Source of the DNA: Syntrophobacteraceae bacterium
GTDB lineage: Bacteria; Desulfobacterota; Syntrophobacteria; Syntrophobacterales; Syntrophobacteraceae
Direction: 5' to 3'
DNA: 64,000 nt
Assembly (NCBI GenBank): GCA_025453975.1
Contig: JALOPI010000007.1
Coordinates: forward strand, 22,100-86,099
Position 1 is the stretch's first letter. Each line of letters opens with the position of its first letter. Position numbers and translations under genes: made by a program. Positions 18,041-26,831 of this stretch are shown here, in pieces. The notes beneath the pieces were generated by a model. It was not told the origin of the DNA, did not search any database, and saw nothing but the letters and a program-made list of their open reading frames with translations.

Positions 18041-20689
18041 ATGAGCCCTGATCCCACAAGCCCTGACTCCCCTCCCGCCGGTGCTCCGGCCGGATCCACC
18101 GTATACGAGCCGGTGCTCCGCCGGACCAAGGAGGCCCGCCGTTCGGTGCTGATCGCCGACCGGGTGGCCGACTGGACCATCACCGTTGGCGGGATCCTCG
18201 TTATCATCGCCGTGTTCGGGATTCTCGTTTTCCTCGTGGAGGAAGTCCTGCCCCTGTTCAGCCGCGGTACCGTGACGGGTCAGGCCAGCTACCGCGTGGC
18301 CGAGCTGGATGATCGCATCGCCGCGGTGACCATGGATGAGCACCACTCGCTGGCCGTCCTGGTGGATGTTCATGGGGGCACACGGGCCTTTCATGCCTCC
18401 ACGGGTGTCCCCATGAGGGTGGGCGGCTTTGATTTCGGAGACCGGAAAGTGACCGCGGTGGCACTGGCCCAGGACCGGGAGAATGTGGCTTTCGGAATGG
18501 AAGATGGAACGGTGCGCTTCGGTCGGCTGAAGATCCAGACGGACATATTGCCGGCCGAGAGCCTTCCCCAGGGGCTCACCGTGCTGGATGAGCGCGACTT
18601 CACCGATGGAGCGGCGGTCTATTCCAGGATCCCTGGAAACCAGGTTCGCAAAGTCACTCTCGAAGCGAGGCTCGAGGCGGAAGGTGGCGTGGAGCCGAGC
18701 GGGGCTCCCATCCTGGCTCTGGACTATCGCCTCGGGGGCCTGGCCGAGCGTCCCACCCGGGCCTTCGTGACCGTGAGCCGGGGGGGGGAGATCGACCTGA
18801 GCCTGGCGGAGTCCCGGCTCAACATGCTGACGCGGCAGACTACCGTCACGGTCACACGGTCGAAGCTGCCCCCTCTGCCCCGTGGGTTCGTGCCCTCCCA
18901 CGTGCTCATGACCCAGAAGGCGGATCAGGTTTACGTCGCCGACGAGGGCGGGCGCGTGGTCCGCTACAATACCCAGAGCCTGAGCCAGCCGTCCCTCGCC
19001 GAGGATGCGGACCTGCTCCCCACGGACGTCCGGTTGACGACCCTGGGGTTCCTGGCCGGGGAGAATTCCCTGGTGGTGGGTGGTTCCGACGGCTCCGTGA
19101 ACATCTTCTTCCGGCTGGCCCGGGAAGGGAGCCCCACGGAAGACGGCTTCACGATGGTGCGCGCCCGCGAGCTCCAGAAGCATGCCACGGCGGTCCTGAA
19201 TTTCCAGCCCACCCAGCGAGACAAGACCTTCCTCACCGTTGATGCGACGGGGGACATTCGGGTGCGCCACGGTACTTCCGAGAGCACCCTGCTGGACATC
19301 GACGCCGGGGTGGAGCCCTTTGCCGCCCTGGCGTTCGCGCCCCGGGGGGACGGCATTCTGGGCCTCCGGCGGAATGGGGAAGTCACCCTGTGGAGGCTTT
19401 CGATTCCGCATCCGGAAACCTCACTCCACACGCTCTTCGGCAAGGTCTGGTACGAAGGGTATCCCGAGCCTGCCTACACCTGGCAGTCCTCGGCGGCCAC
19501 CGACGAATTCGAGCCAAAACTTTCCCTCGTCCCACTGATCTTCGGGACGGTGAAAGCCACGGTGTACTCCCTGATCTTCGCCATCCCCATCGCCCTGCTG
19601 GGGGCCATTTACACCTCGGAGTTCATGCACCACAGAGTGCGGTCCATGGTCAAGCCGCTCATGGAGATGATGGCCTCGCTTCCCTCGGTGGTCCTGGGCT
19701 TCGTGGCTGCCCTGGTGCTGGCGCCTGTGGTGGAGACCTGGATCGCGGCGGTGCTGCTGTGTTTTTTCGCCTTCCCCCTCTGCCTCGTCCTGTCCGCGTA
19801 CGTGTGGCAGTTTCTGCCCGGAAGCATCGCTCTGCGGCTCGAGGGCATACCCAAGTTCCTGCTGGTCCTCCTCATGGCCGGCGCCGGTGTATGGGTTTCC
19901 TACCGGCTGGGGCCCGCCTTCGAGAGGATTTTCTTTTCGGGCCATTTCACACTCTGGGTGAACGGCAGCCTGGGGGGAGCGGAGCCTTTCCTGTTTCTGA
20001 TCCTGCTGCCCCTGCTTTTCCTGCTGGTGAGCATGGGCTGCTCGCGGCTGTACGGCAGCCGCCTCAAACAGAAGCTGCGCCGGGCGACGCCGTTCATGGG
20101 GGCGCTCGTTTCCTTCATCCACTGGGTGGGGCAGGGGCTGGCCACCGTATCCCTGGCCTTCGCCCTGGCCAGTCTCATGGGGAGGCTTGGCTTCGACGTC
20201 CGGGGAACGTTCATCGACACCTATGTGCAGCGCAACACCCTGGTGGTGGGATTTGCCATGGGATTCGCCGTGATTCCCATCATCTATACCCTGGCCGAGG
20301 ACGCCTTGAACGCCGTCCCCGAGCACCTGCGGGCCGCGAGCCTCGGGTGCGGAGCGACCCCATGGCAGACGGCCGTCTGGGTGGTCCTCCCCACGGCGGT
20401 GAGCGGGGTCTTTTCAGCCGTCATGATCGGCATGGGCCGTGCCGTGGGGGAGACCATGATCGTCGTCATGGCCACTGGAAATACGCCCATCATCGACTGG
20501 AACCTGTTCAACGGCCTCAGGGCCCTTTCGGCGAACATCGCCGTGGAGCTGCCCGAAGCCGTTAAGGACGGGACGCTTTACCGGGTGCTCTTTCTGACGG
20601 CCTTGATCCTGTTTGCCATGACCTTCGTCATCAACACCCTGGCGGAGATCATCCGCCAGCGATTCAGGAAGCGCGCCCTTCAGTTGTAG
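18041..20689 (+). CDS. pstC: Phosphate ABC transporter permease PstC, long form
   Basis: An 882-aa PstC with a large N-terminal addition. After one membrane segment at about residues 46-70, some 400 residues form a beta-rich extracytoplasmic region with repeated short strands reminiscent of a WD/propeller (for example VGGSDGSVNIFFRLAREG). The permease proper starts near residue 490 (SLVPLIFGTVKATVYSLIFA) and includes the EAA-type loop EHLRAASLGCGATPWQTAVW that docks on PstB. Long PstC and PstA proteins are known in Pseudomonas, so the extension is not unique. It follows pstS by 109 bases in the same operon. Confidence 0.92.
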   Translation: MSPDPTSPDSPPAGAPAGSTVYEPVLRRTKEARRSVLIADRVADWTITVGGILVIIAVFGILVFLVEEVLPLFSRGTVTGQASYRVAELDDRIAAVTMDEHHSLAVLVDVHGGTRAFHASTGVPMRVGGFDFGDRKVTAVALAQDRENVAFGMEDGTVRFGRLKIQTDILPAESLPQGLTVLDERDFTDGAAVYSRIPGNQVRKVTLEARLEAEGGVEPSGAPILALDYRLGGLAERPTRAFVTVSRGGEIDLSLAESRLNMLTRQTTVTVTRSKLPPLPRGFVPSHVLMTQKADQVYVADEGGRVVRYNTQSLSQPSLAEDADLLPTDVRLTTLGFLAGENSLVVGGSDGSVNIFFRLAREGSPTEDGFTMVRARELQKHATAVLNFQPTQRDKTFLTVDATGDIRVRHGTSESTLLDIDAGVEPFAALAFAPRGDGILGLRRNGEVTLWRLSIPHPETSLHTLFGKVWYEGYPEPAYTWQSSAATDEFEPKLSLVPLIFGTVKATVYSLIFAIPIALLGAIYTSEFMHHRVRSMVKPLMEMMASLPSVVLGFVAALVLAPVVETWIAAVLLCFFAFPLCLVLSAYVWQFLPGSIALRLEGIPKFLLVLLMAGAGVWVSYRLGPAFERIFFSGHFTLWVNGSLGGAEPFLFLILLPLLFLLVSMGCSRLYGSRLKQKLRRATPFMGALVSFIHWVGQGLATVSLAFALASLMGRLGFDVRGTFIDTYVQRNTLVVGFAMGFAVIPIIYTLAEDALNAVPEHLRAASLGCGATPWQTAVWVVLPTAVSGVFSAVMIGMGRAVGETMIVVMATGNTPIIDWNLFNGLRALSANIAVELPEAVKDGTLYRVLFLTALILFAMTFVINTLAEIIRQRFRKRALQL

Positions 20690-20786
20690 GGAGCCGGCCG
20701 CCACGGTTCCTGAAGTCGATGACCGGGGGAGTGTGGCTCTCCCGGCGCGGTCCCATGTACTTCTGCGATGTGGAAGGGTAACGCCC

Positions 20787-22556
20787 ATGAACAGGAATCT
20801 TGAAGTCACGTCCATCGCCATGAGCTTGAGCTCCGTCGAAGCCCTGGCTCCGGCAAAAACCGCGGTGCAGGCCCGCCGGGCCGCCCGCTCGGACCTGACG
20901 GCCAGGGGAGAGCCCTTCCTCTGGGGGTTTGGTGGCGCCCTGGCCCTGGGGCTCATGATGGTCTTCGGCTTCCTCGTTCTCATCCTCTGGAACGGGCTGG
21001 TCACGTTTTATCCCAAGCCCATCAAGGTCTTGACCCTGAGGGACGGATCGAGGATCGCCGGGGAGCCGGTCCGGTCCGAGTACTTCCGCCCTTCGCCCCA
21101 GCAGCTTCAGGCCATGGATGATCGGGCTCGGGAGATGGTGGCCGCCGAAGACGGCATGGCCCGGAGAACCCTGTATCGCACCGGCAATTTTGATCTCTAC
21201 AACGAGGATTTCAAATGGGTGCCGGACTACAATGTGGCCAAAGTCTCCACACCTTCCAACATCTATTTCATCGAGCGCATGGAGTGGGGGCCCTTCGTCG
21301 GGATCATTCAGTCCCTGGATCTGGGTGGCGAGGTCCAGTCCGGGGCGGTGCTGGATGACCGGACCCTGGACGATGCGGTGAGGCAGGCCGCGCTGCGGCG
21401 GGACCGCATCCGAACGATCGAGCGCGAGGACATCGGGGCCGTGAACCATCGGATGAACGGTGAGCGGCTGGCGCTGCGGAGACTGGGGATCAGGAAGGGT
21501 GAAGGGAGCGAGGCTTTCCAGGAGGCCTCCCGGGCTTACAGCCTCCGGACCGCCGAGCTTCAGGCCCAGTACAACCTGCTCAGCGAAGAGGCCCGCTCCG
21601 TCAAGGAGGAAGACGCGCGCTTCAAGGTGACCCTGGTCGATGTTCAGGGGAGGCAGAAGGATCTGCCCCTCTCGCAGATCGTTCGGCTCTACCCCGCCAA
21701 CGGGCTGTCGATGCCGGAGAAGCTCGGAGTGTTCTTCTCCCGGTGGAGGGAGTTTCTCACGGAGGAGCCCAGGGAGGCCAACACCGAGGGGGGAGTCCTG
21801 CCCGCCATATTCGGGACCTTCGCCATGACGATCCTCATGGCCATCGCCGTGGCGCCCTTCGGGGTCATGACGGCCCTCTATCTCCGCGAGTACGCCAGGC
21901 AGGGGAAGCTGGTCTCCGTCGTCCGGATCTGCGTCAACAACCTGGCGGGCGTGCCGTCCATCGTCTACGGGGTCTTTGGGCTGGGCTTTTTCGCCTACAT
22001 CTGCGGAGGGAGCATCGACCGGATCTTCTACCCCGAACGGCTGCCCAACCCGACTTTTGGCACCGGCGGGCTGCTCTGGAGCTCCCTCACCCTGGCACTC
22101 CTCACCGTGCCGGTGGTCATCGTGGCGACGGAAGAGGCCCTGGCCGCCGTACCTCAGTCCATGCGCGAGGGCTCTCTCGCCTGTGGGGCTTCCAAGTGGC
22201 AGACCATCAAGCACATCATCCTGCCGCGAGCCATGCCGGGCATCATGACGGGTCTCATCCTGGCCATGGCGAGGGGGGCTGGGGAAGTGGCACCCCTCAT
22301 GCTGGTGGGCGTTGTGAAGATCGCCCCCGAGCTTCCCATCGATCAGTTCTTCCCGTTCATCCATCTCGAGAGGAGCTTCATGCACCTCGGTTTTCACATA
22401 TTCGACGTGGGGTTTCAGTCCCGCAACTCCGAGGCCGGAAAGCCCATGGTTTTCGTCACGACGCTGCTGCTCATCTCCCTGGTCGCCATGATGAACGCCA
22501 TGGCCATCGTGATTCGCAACCGGCTCAAACGGAAGTTCATGGTCGGGCATTTCTGA
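20787..22556 (+). CDS. pstA: Phosphate ABC transporter permease PstA, long form
   Basis: Second Pst permease, 589 aa instead of the usual 280 or so. The N-terminal membrane segment (about residues 45-72) is followed by an extracytoplasmic insert to about residue 330 with a coiled-coil-like stretch rich in Arg and Glu. The permease core then has ILMAIAVAPFGVMTALYLREY, NLAGVPSIVYGVFGLGFF and the EAA loop PQSMREGSLACGASKWQTIK. GGAAGGG precedes ATG 20787; another in-frame ATG lies at 20820. Its insert parallels that of PstC, so the pair may form a shared periplasmic structure. Confidence 0.92.
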   Translation: MNRNLEVTSIAMSLSSVEALAPAKTAVQARRAARSDLTARGEPFLWGFGGALALGLMMVFGFLVLILWNGLVTFYPKPIKVLTLRDGSRIAGEPVRSEYFRPSPQQLQAMDDRAREMVAAEDGMARRTLYRTGNFDLYNEDFKWVPDYNVAKVSTPSNIYFIERMEWGPFVGIIQSLDLGGEVQSGAVLDDRTLDDAVRQAALRRDRIRTIEREDIGAVNHRMNGERLALRRLGIRKGEGSEAFQEASRAYSLRTAELQAQYNLLSEEARSVKEEDARFKVTLVDVQGRQKDLPLSQIVRLYPANGLSMPEKLGVFFSRWREFLTEEPREANTEGGVLPAIFGTFAMTILMAIAVAPFGVMTALYLREYARQGKLVSVVRICVNNLAGVPSIVYGVFGLGFFAYICGGSIDRIFYPERLPNPTFGTGGLLWSSLTLALLTVPVVIVATEEALAAVPQSMREGSLACGASKWQTIKHIILPRAMPGIMTGLILAMARGAGEVAPLMLVGVVKIAPELPIDQFFPFIHLERSFMHLGFHIFDVGFQSRNSEAGKPMVFVTTLLLISLVAMMNAMAIVIRNRLKRKFMVGHF

Positions 22557-22659
22557 GGGCCGGCGGCATAGTCGGCGTGTGTCTCGTTGCTCCCGCCGGG
22601 GGGGATGCCCAGAACTCCCCCCCGGATTTGCGAGCTTATCGATCAGGTAGGAGTCTTGC

Positions 22660-23508
22660 GTGGCTACTGCGACCATTCCCTTGAAATCGCCTGGGGCGAG
22701 CCTTTCAACCGGGCAGCCGGGCGAAACGGTGTACCATGTGAAGCCTGGCACCGGTGGGACGCTCATCGAGGTGAAGGGCTTCAACCTCTATTACGGCACC
22801 AAGCAGGCCCTCTTCGACATCGACATGGATATCGAGCAGGGCCTGGTGACGGCTCTCATCGGTCCCTCGGGCTGCGGCAAATCCACCCTGCTCCGATCCC
22901 TCAACCGCATGAACGATCTCATCGACGGGCTGAAGACCACTGGCCGCATCGTCATCGATGGAACGGACATCTACGCGCCCAACATCGATGTCATCGGGCT
23001 TCGAAAGCGCATGGGGATGGTCTTCCAGAAGCCCAACCCGTTCCCCATGACCATTGCCGACAATGTCACCTATCCCCTCAAGGTGGATGGTGTCCATGAC
23101 CGGACCGTCCTGAACGAGACCACCGAGAGGGCCCTCAAGGGGGCCGCCCTCTGGGAGGAAGTGAAAGACCGCCTCAAGGACAATGCCCTGGGCCTTTCGG
23201 GCGGCCAGCAACAGCGGTTGTGCATCGCCCGGGCCATCGCGGCGGACCCCGACGTGCTCCTCATGGACGAGCCATGCTCGGCCCTGGACCCCATCGCAAC
23301 GGCCAAGATCGAGGAGCTGATCTACCAGCTGCGGGGTCATTACAGCATCATCATCGTGACCCACAACATGCAGCAGGCGGCCCGCGTTTCCGATAACACG
23401 GCGTTCATGTACCTGGGGAAGCTCATCGAGTATGGAGAGACGACAAGCATTTTCACCAACCCCCTGGTGCCCAAGACCGAGGATTATGTGACGGGCCGAT
23501 TCGGTTGA
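22660..23508 (+). CDS. pstB: Phosphate ABC transporter ATP-binding protein PstB
   Basis: ATPase that powers phosphate import. The 282-aa sequence contains Walker [10 protein letters not shown], the Q-loop region [12 protein letters not shown] that is diagnostic of PstB, the signature LSGGQQQR, Walker [14 protein letters not shown] and the switch His in VTHNMQQA. Translation begins at a GTG at 22660, preceded by GTAGGAG. The N-terminus is about 35 residues longer than minimal PstB. It follows pstA by 103 bases. Confidence 0.95.
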   Translation: MATATIPLKSPGASLSTGQPGETVYHVKPGTGGTLIEVKGFNLYYGTKQALFDIDMDIEQGLVTALIGPSGCGKSTLLRSLNRMNDLIDGLKTTGRIVIDGTDIYAPNIDVIGLRKRMGMVFQKPNPFPMTIADNVTYPLKVDGVHDRTVLNETTERALKGAALWEEVKDRLKDNALGLSGGQQQRLCIARAIAADPDVLLMDEPCSALDPIATAKIEELIYQLRGHYSIIIVTHNMQQAARVSDNTAFMYLGKLIEYGETTSIFTNPLVPKTEDYVTGRFG

Positions 23509-23666
23509 TCGTTGATGACGTGCTTCACGCGGCGGATGTGGGGGCTTGGAGCGTGATTCCCGCCCCAACCGGTTGTGGGGGTCGACTCAGGCCGGCGGTC
23601 CACCGTTTCCTCGATGCCGACGGTTGCGCGCTGCGGGCAGGGGGGATGGTGGCGGAGAGGTGACGG

Positions 23667-24365
23667 ATGGTGACGGAGCATACGGTTCGGTCTTTTTCCA
23701 ATGAGCTCAAGGCCCTGGATCAGTCCATCCAGGAGATGGGACGCCTTGTCATCTCCCAGATCGGCGATGCCATGAAAGCCATCGTAGACCTGGATCTGGA
23801 AAGGGCCAGCGCGGTCATCCAGAGGGACAGGAGCGTGGATGACCTGGAGCGCGCCGTGGACCAGATGACGGTGAGGCTCCTGGCCTTGAGGCAGCCCGTG
23901 GCATTGGATCTGAGAGTCATCATGGCCGCGCTGAGGGTGTCCATCGATCTGGAGCGCATTGCGGACTACGCTGCCAACATCGCCAAACGGGTCCGGGACC
24001 TGAAACAGGCTCCCATGGCGAAGCCCATGGCGGAGATCGTGCGCATGGGGGACCACGCCCGCGCCATGCTGGACGATGTTCTGCGGGCCTACCTGACGCG
24101 AGACGCGGAGCTGGCCTTGCAGGTCTGGGGGCGTGACGATGAGATCGACCGCATTTACACCGGCCTCCTGTACACCCTTCGGGACTCCATGGCCGCTGAC
24201 CAGCAGGCGGTCACCCCCTGCTCCCATCTGCTGCTGGTGGCCAAGTGCATGGAGCGCATGGGAGACCACATCACCAACATCGCCGAGCACATCCAGTTTC
24301 TGGTCCGAGGAGTCTCGCAGCGCCAGATGGGCGGGCCGGCCGGCGCCTCGAGCGAGGGAGAATGA
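23667..24365 (+). CDS. phoU: Phosphate signalling protein PhoU
   Basis: Cytoplasmic negative regulator that links the Pst transporter to the PhoR/PhoB two-component system. The 232-aa protein is all-helical and holds two PhoU modules, residues 10-105 and 118-215, each with the metal-ligating E/DxxxD-type pattern (DRSVDDLERAVDQMTVRLLA and the closing RMGDHITNIAEHI). It follows pstB by 158 bases with no visible promoter and precedes arsC by four bases. PhoU presence with Pho boxes supports an active PhoRB system, though phoR and phoB are not in the window. Confidence 0.93.
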   Translation: MVTEHTVRSFSNELKALDQSIQEMGRLVISQIGDAMKAIVDLDLERASAVIQRDRSVDDLERAVDQMTVRLLALRQPVALDLRVIMAALRVSIDLERIADYAANIAKRVRDLKQAPMAKPMAEIVRMGDHARAMLDDVLRAYLTRDAELALQVWGRDDEIDRIYTGLLYTLRDSMAADQQAVTPCSHLLLVAKCMERMGDHITNIAEHIQFLVRGVSQRQMGGPAGASSEGE

Positions 24366-24369
24366 ACCC

Positions 24370-24831
24370 GTGGCGAAGCTGAAGGTCTTGTTCATCTGCA
24401 TCCACAACAGTGCCCGCAGTCTCATGGCTGAAAGCAGTCTCAAGCGGTGGGGCGGGGATCGCTTCGAGGTGAGCAGCGCTGGGCTCTCGCCGGGTCCGGC
24501 CAATCCGCTGGTGGTGGAGGTCATGAAGGACTGGGGGGTCGACCTGTCCCACGGCCGGGGGCGGAGTGTGTTCGAGCTCTACAAGTCCGGGAAGCTCTAC
24601 GATTATGTGATCTCCGTGTGCGACGAGACCGCGGCGGAGCGCTGTCCCGTCTTTCCGGGAATCACCCAGAGGCTGCACTGGAGCTTCGAGGATCCCTCCA
24701 CTTTCGAAGGCACGCTGGATGAGAAGCTGGAAAGGACGCGCCGCCTGCGTGACCGGATCTCCCGGCGAGTCCAGGAGTGGGTGGAAGAGATGAGGTCCTC
24801 CGGCGGCATCGGTGAGCCCATGAAGGAATAG
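24370..24831 (+). CDS. arsC: ArsC-type arsenate reductase / LMW protein tyrosine phosphatase fold
   Basis: A 153-aa protein with the P-loop CIHNSARS (Cys10, Arg16), the CX5R active site shared by thioredoxin-coupled arsenate reductases and low-molecular-weight tyrosine phosphatases. VISVCDETAAERCPVFPG holds further cysteines that could serve in the disulfide cascade of ArsC. The start is a GTG at 24370, four bases after phoU, so it is the last gene of the pst operon. Arsenate enters cells through Pst because it resembles phosphate, so a reductase induced with the transporter makes sense. A phosphatase role is the alternative. Confidence 0.8.
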   Translation: MAKLKVLFICIHNSARSLMAESSLKRWGGDRFEVSSAGLSPGPANPLVVEVMKDWGVDLSHGRGRSVFELYKSGKLYDYVISVCDETAAERCPVFPGITQRLHWSFEDPSTFEGTLDEKLERTRRLRDRISRRVQEWVEEMRSSGGIGEPMKE

Positions 24832-25163
24832 CTTCTTCCGTTCCCTTCCTGCCCACTACCTCGGTTTGGCTCCCCGAAGCCGCCCCTCCCCCGGTTTTAC
24901 CCATGGCCCCCGACCACGCCCGTGATTGCGCCGAGTACACCTCGTCCCTCACGACGGCTCCCATTTCGGGCCCCGTCCACGGACAGGCCAGCTCCCAAAC
25001 CCTTTTGTGCTTGATCCCTTCTTTTGCCCTATGCCATAAATGATACAACCACGTGGGAGAGGCCTCGGGTGTGTGAGTGTACACGGGCCTGCAAGGGCTT
25101 TTGGGTTATTTTTTCACGATCCGGCGGGCCCTCCAGGCTCGCGAGGATGCGGAGGATGGAGCT
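24832..25163. other. Intergenic stretch before the tup-like genes
   Basis: About 330 bases. An AT-richer patch near 25010-25050 (TTGATC followed by ATAAATGATAC) may contain the promoter, but spacing to a -10 is not ideal. I see no molybdenum- or tungsten-cofactor riboswitch pattern. If the GTG at 25077 were the true start of the permease, the last 87 bases would be coding. Confidence 0.4.
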
Positions 25164-25862
25164 TTGAGCGTACTGGGCGAAGGTTTTGCCGAGGCCCTGC
25201 GGCTGCTCGTCACCCTGGACCCGGAGGTCGTCGGCATCACCCTCCGCACCATCCAGGTCTCGGGGCTGGCCACCTTCGTCAGCGTGCTCCTCGGCATCCC
25301 CTTGGGCACGGCCCTGGCCCTGACCCGGTTTTTTGGACGGGGCTTCGTCGTCAGCCTGGTCAACTTCGGCATGGGGCTGCCGCCGGTGGTGGTGGGGCTT
25401 GCCACCTGGCTCTGCCTGACGCGCTACGGCCCCCTGGGGATGCTGGGCATCCTGTACACCCCGTCAGCGATGATCGTCGCCCAGACGATCATCGCCACTC
25501 CCATCGTGGCCGGCTTCACGCTGGCGGCCATCCAGTCGGTGAATCCCAAGCTCAGGCTCCAGATCCTGTCCCTCGGGGCCACCCGGCTCCAGTACCTGCT
25601 GCTCCTGCTCTGGGAGGCGAGACTCGGCATCCTCGCGGCGGTCATAGCAGGGTTCGGCGGGGTGATCAGCGAGGTCGGGGCGTCCATGATGGTGGGCGGG
25701 AACGTGCGGGGCTACACGCGCGTGCTGACGACGGCTACCGTCCTCGAGGTGTCCAAGGGCCGGTTCGAGCTGGCGACGGCACTCAGCATCATCCTTTTGC
25801 TCCTCACCTTCTGCATCGTGGCGGGGCTGAGCTACCTCCAGCAGCGGCGGAGGGAGGCATGA
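25164..25862 (+). CDS. Tungstate-type ABC transporter permease (TupB-like)
   Basis: Membrane permease of a TupABC-type oxyanion importer. With the TTG start at 25164 (GGAGGATGGAG upstream) the product is 232 aa and begins SVLGEGFAEALRLLVTLDPEVVGITLRTIQVSG, the usual TupB N-terminus; an in-frame GTG at 25077 would add 29 residues of unusual sequence. It shows about five membrane helices and the cytoplasmic EAA-type loop NPKLRLQILSLGATRLQYLL. The stop overlaps the ATPase start (ATGA). No tupA binding protein is adjacent. Substrate assignment (tungstate rather than molybdate or another ion) rests on family resemblance only. Confidence 0.75.
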   Translation: MSVLGEGFAEALRLLVTLDPEVVGITLRTIQVSGLATFVSVLLGIPLGTALALTRFFGRGFVVSLVNFGMGLPPVVVGLATWLCLTRYGPLGMLGILYTPSAMIVAQTIIATPIVAGFTLAAIQSVNPKLRLQILSLGATRLQYLLLLLWEARLGILAAVIAGFGGVISEVGASMMVGGNVRGYTRVLTTATVLEVSKGRFELATALSIILLLLTFCIVAGLSYLQQRRREA

Positions 25863-26587
25863 TCCAGGGCGAGACCATGGTGGGCGTCGAGGATCTGCGG
25901 CTGGAGCTGGGGGGGCGCCAGATCTACCACATCGACCGGCTGGCCATCCGCAGGGCTGAGGTCCTGGCGCTGGTGGGGCCCAACGGGGCGGGGAAATCGA
26001 GCCTTCTCCTCACCCTGGCACTGCTCCAGAAGCCCACGTCGGGCACCGTCGAGATCGACGGGGAGGCGGCCCGCAACGGGAACGCGCTGGGGCTCAGGAG
26101 GAAAATGGCCGTTGTGTTCCAGCAGGCGCTGCTCCTGGACATGACGGTGCGACAGAACCTTCTGGCGGCCCTGAGGATCAGGGGCATCCCCCGGCGAGAG
26201 GCGCTGGAGCGCGTGGCGTACTGGCTGGATCGGTTCGGCATCTCGTCCCTGGCTCAGCGGCCCGCCCGGGTGCTTTCCGGGGGAGAAGCCCAGCGGGCCA
26301 GCCTGGCCCGGGCCTTTGCGCTGGAGCCCAGGGTCCTGCTCCTGGACGAGCCTTTTGCCGCCCTGGACTACCCGACCCGAAAGGCCCTTCTGAATGACCT
26401 GGGCGGGCTGCTGTCGGAAATGAGCATGACGGCCCTCTTCGTCACCCACGACTATACCGAGATCCCGTATCTGGCCGAGCGCGTGGCCGTGCTGCATCAG
26501 GGGAGGATTGTCAAGGACGGGAGTCTGAGGGAGGTTTTCGGAGAGGATATGCTCAAGCGCAGCCTGTGGGCTCCCTGGGAGACCTGA
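25859..26587 (+). CDS. Tungstate-type ABC transporter ATPase (TupC-like)
   Basis: A 242-aa ABC ATPase with Walker A GPNGAGKSS, signature LSGGEAQRAS, Walker B VLLLDEPFAALD and switch His in VTHDYTEIPYLAE. The last motif and the short length fit the TupC/WtpC-like branch. It overlaps the permease by four bases, so the two are one transcription and translation unit. A solute-binding protein must be encoded elsewhere or the system uses a shared one. Confidence 0.8.
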   Translation: MIQGETMVGVEDLRLELGGRQIYHIDRLAIRRAEVLALVGPNGAGKSSLLLTLALLQKPTSGTVEIDGEAARNGNALGLRRKMAVVFQQALLLDMTVRQNLLAALRIRGIPRREALERVAYWLDRFGISSLAQRPARVLSGGEAQRASLARAFALEPRVLLLDEPFAALDYPTRKALLNDLGGLLSEMSMTALFVTHDYTEIPYLAERVAVLHQGRIVKDGSLREVFGEDMLKRSLWAPWET

Positions 26588-26831
26588 TTCCGACCCAGCC
26601 TCCACGGAAGGACGCCGTCGCCAAATCGTCAAGAAAACTTCACCACGCCGTAACACCCGGCCCCGCCGGGCTCGCTATGATGAAGCCAGAGATCATCGGG
26701 AATCGCCTCTTCATCGGCTCTTCGCCTTGACGACAGCGGACGGGCCCGCGGGAACCCTCTCTCCCACGGGCTTCTCCGCACTCCTTTCCGGACCCCCCAT
26801 CGCCGCAAGGCTTCCCGGCAGGGTCTGACGA

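Noticed and set aside
20664..22784. 706-codon minus-strand frame opposite pstA
   Set aside because: It covers the intergenic region and pstA in antisense with no domain and low-complexity composition.
26637..26654. Pho-box-like string ACTTCACCACGCCGTAAC
   Set aside because: It lies between the 3' ends of two convergent genes and has no gene to drive; about 11 of 18 matches can occur by chance.
26588..26831. CCCGGC/GCCGGG hairpin near 26656 as a terminator for the tup-like genes
   Set aside because: Six base pairs with a three-base loop and no T run; such stems are common in GC-rich DNA.
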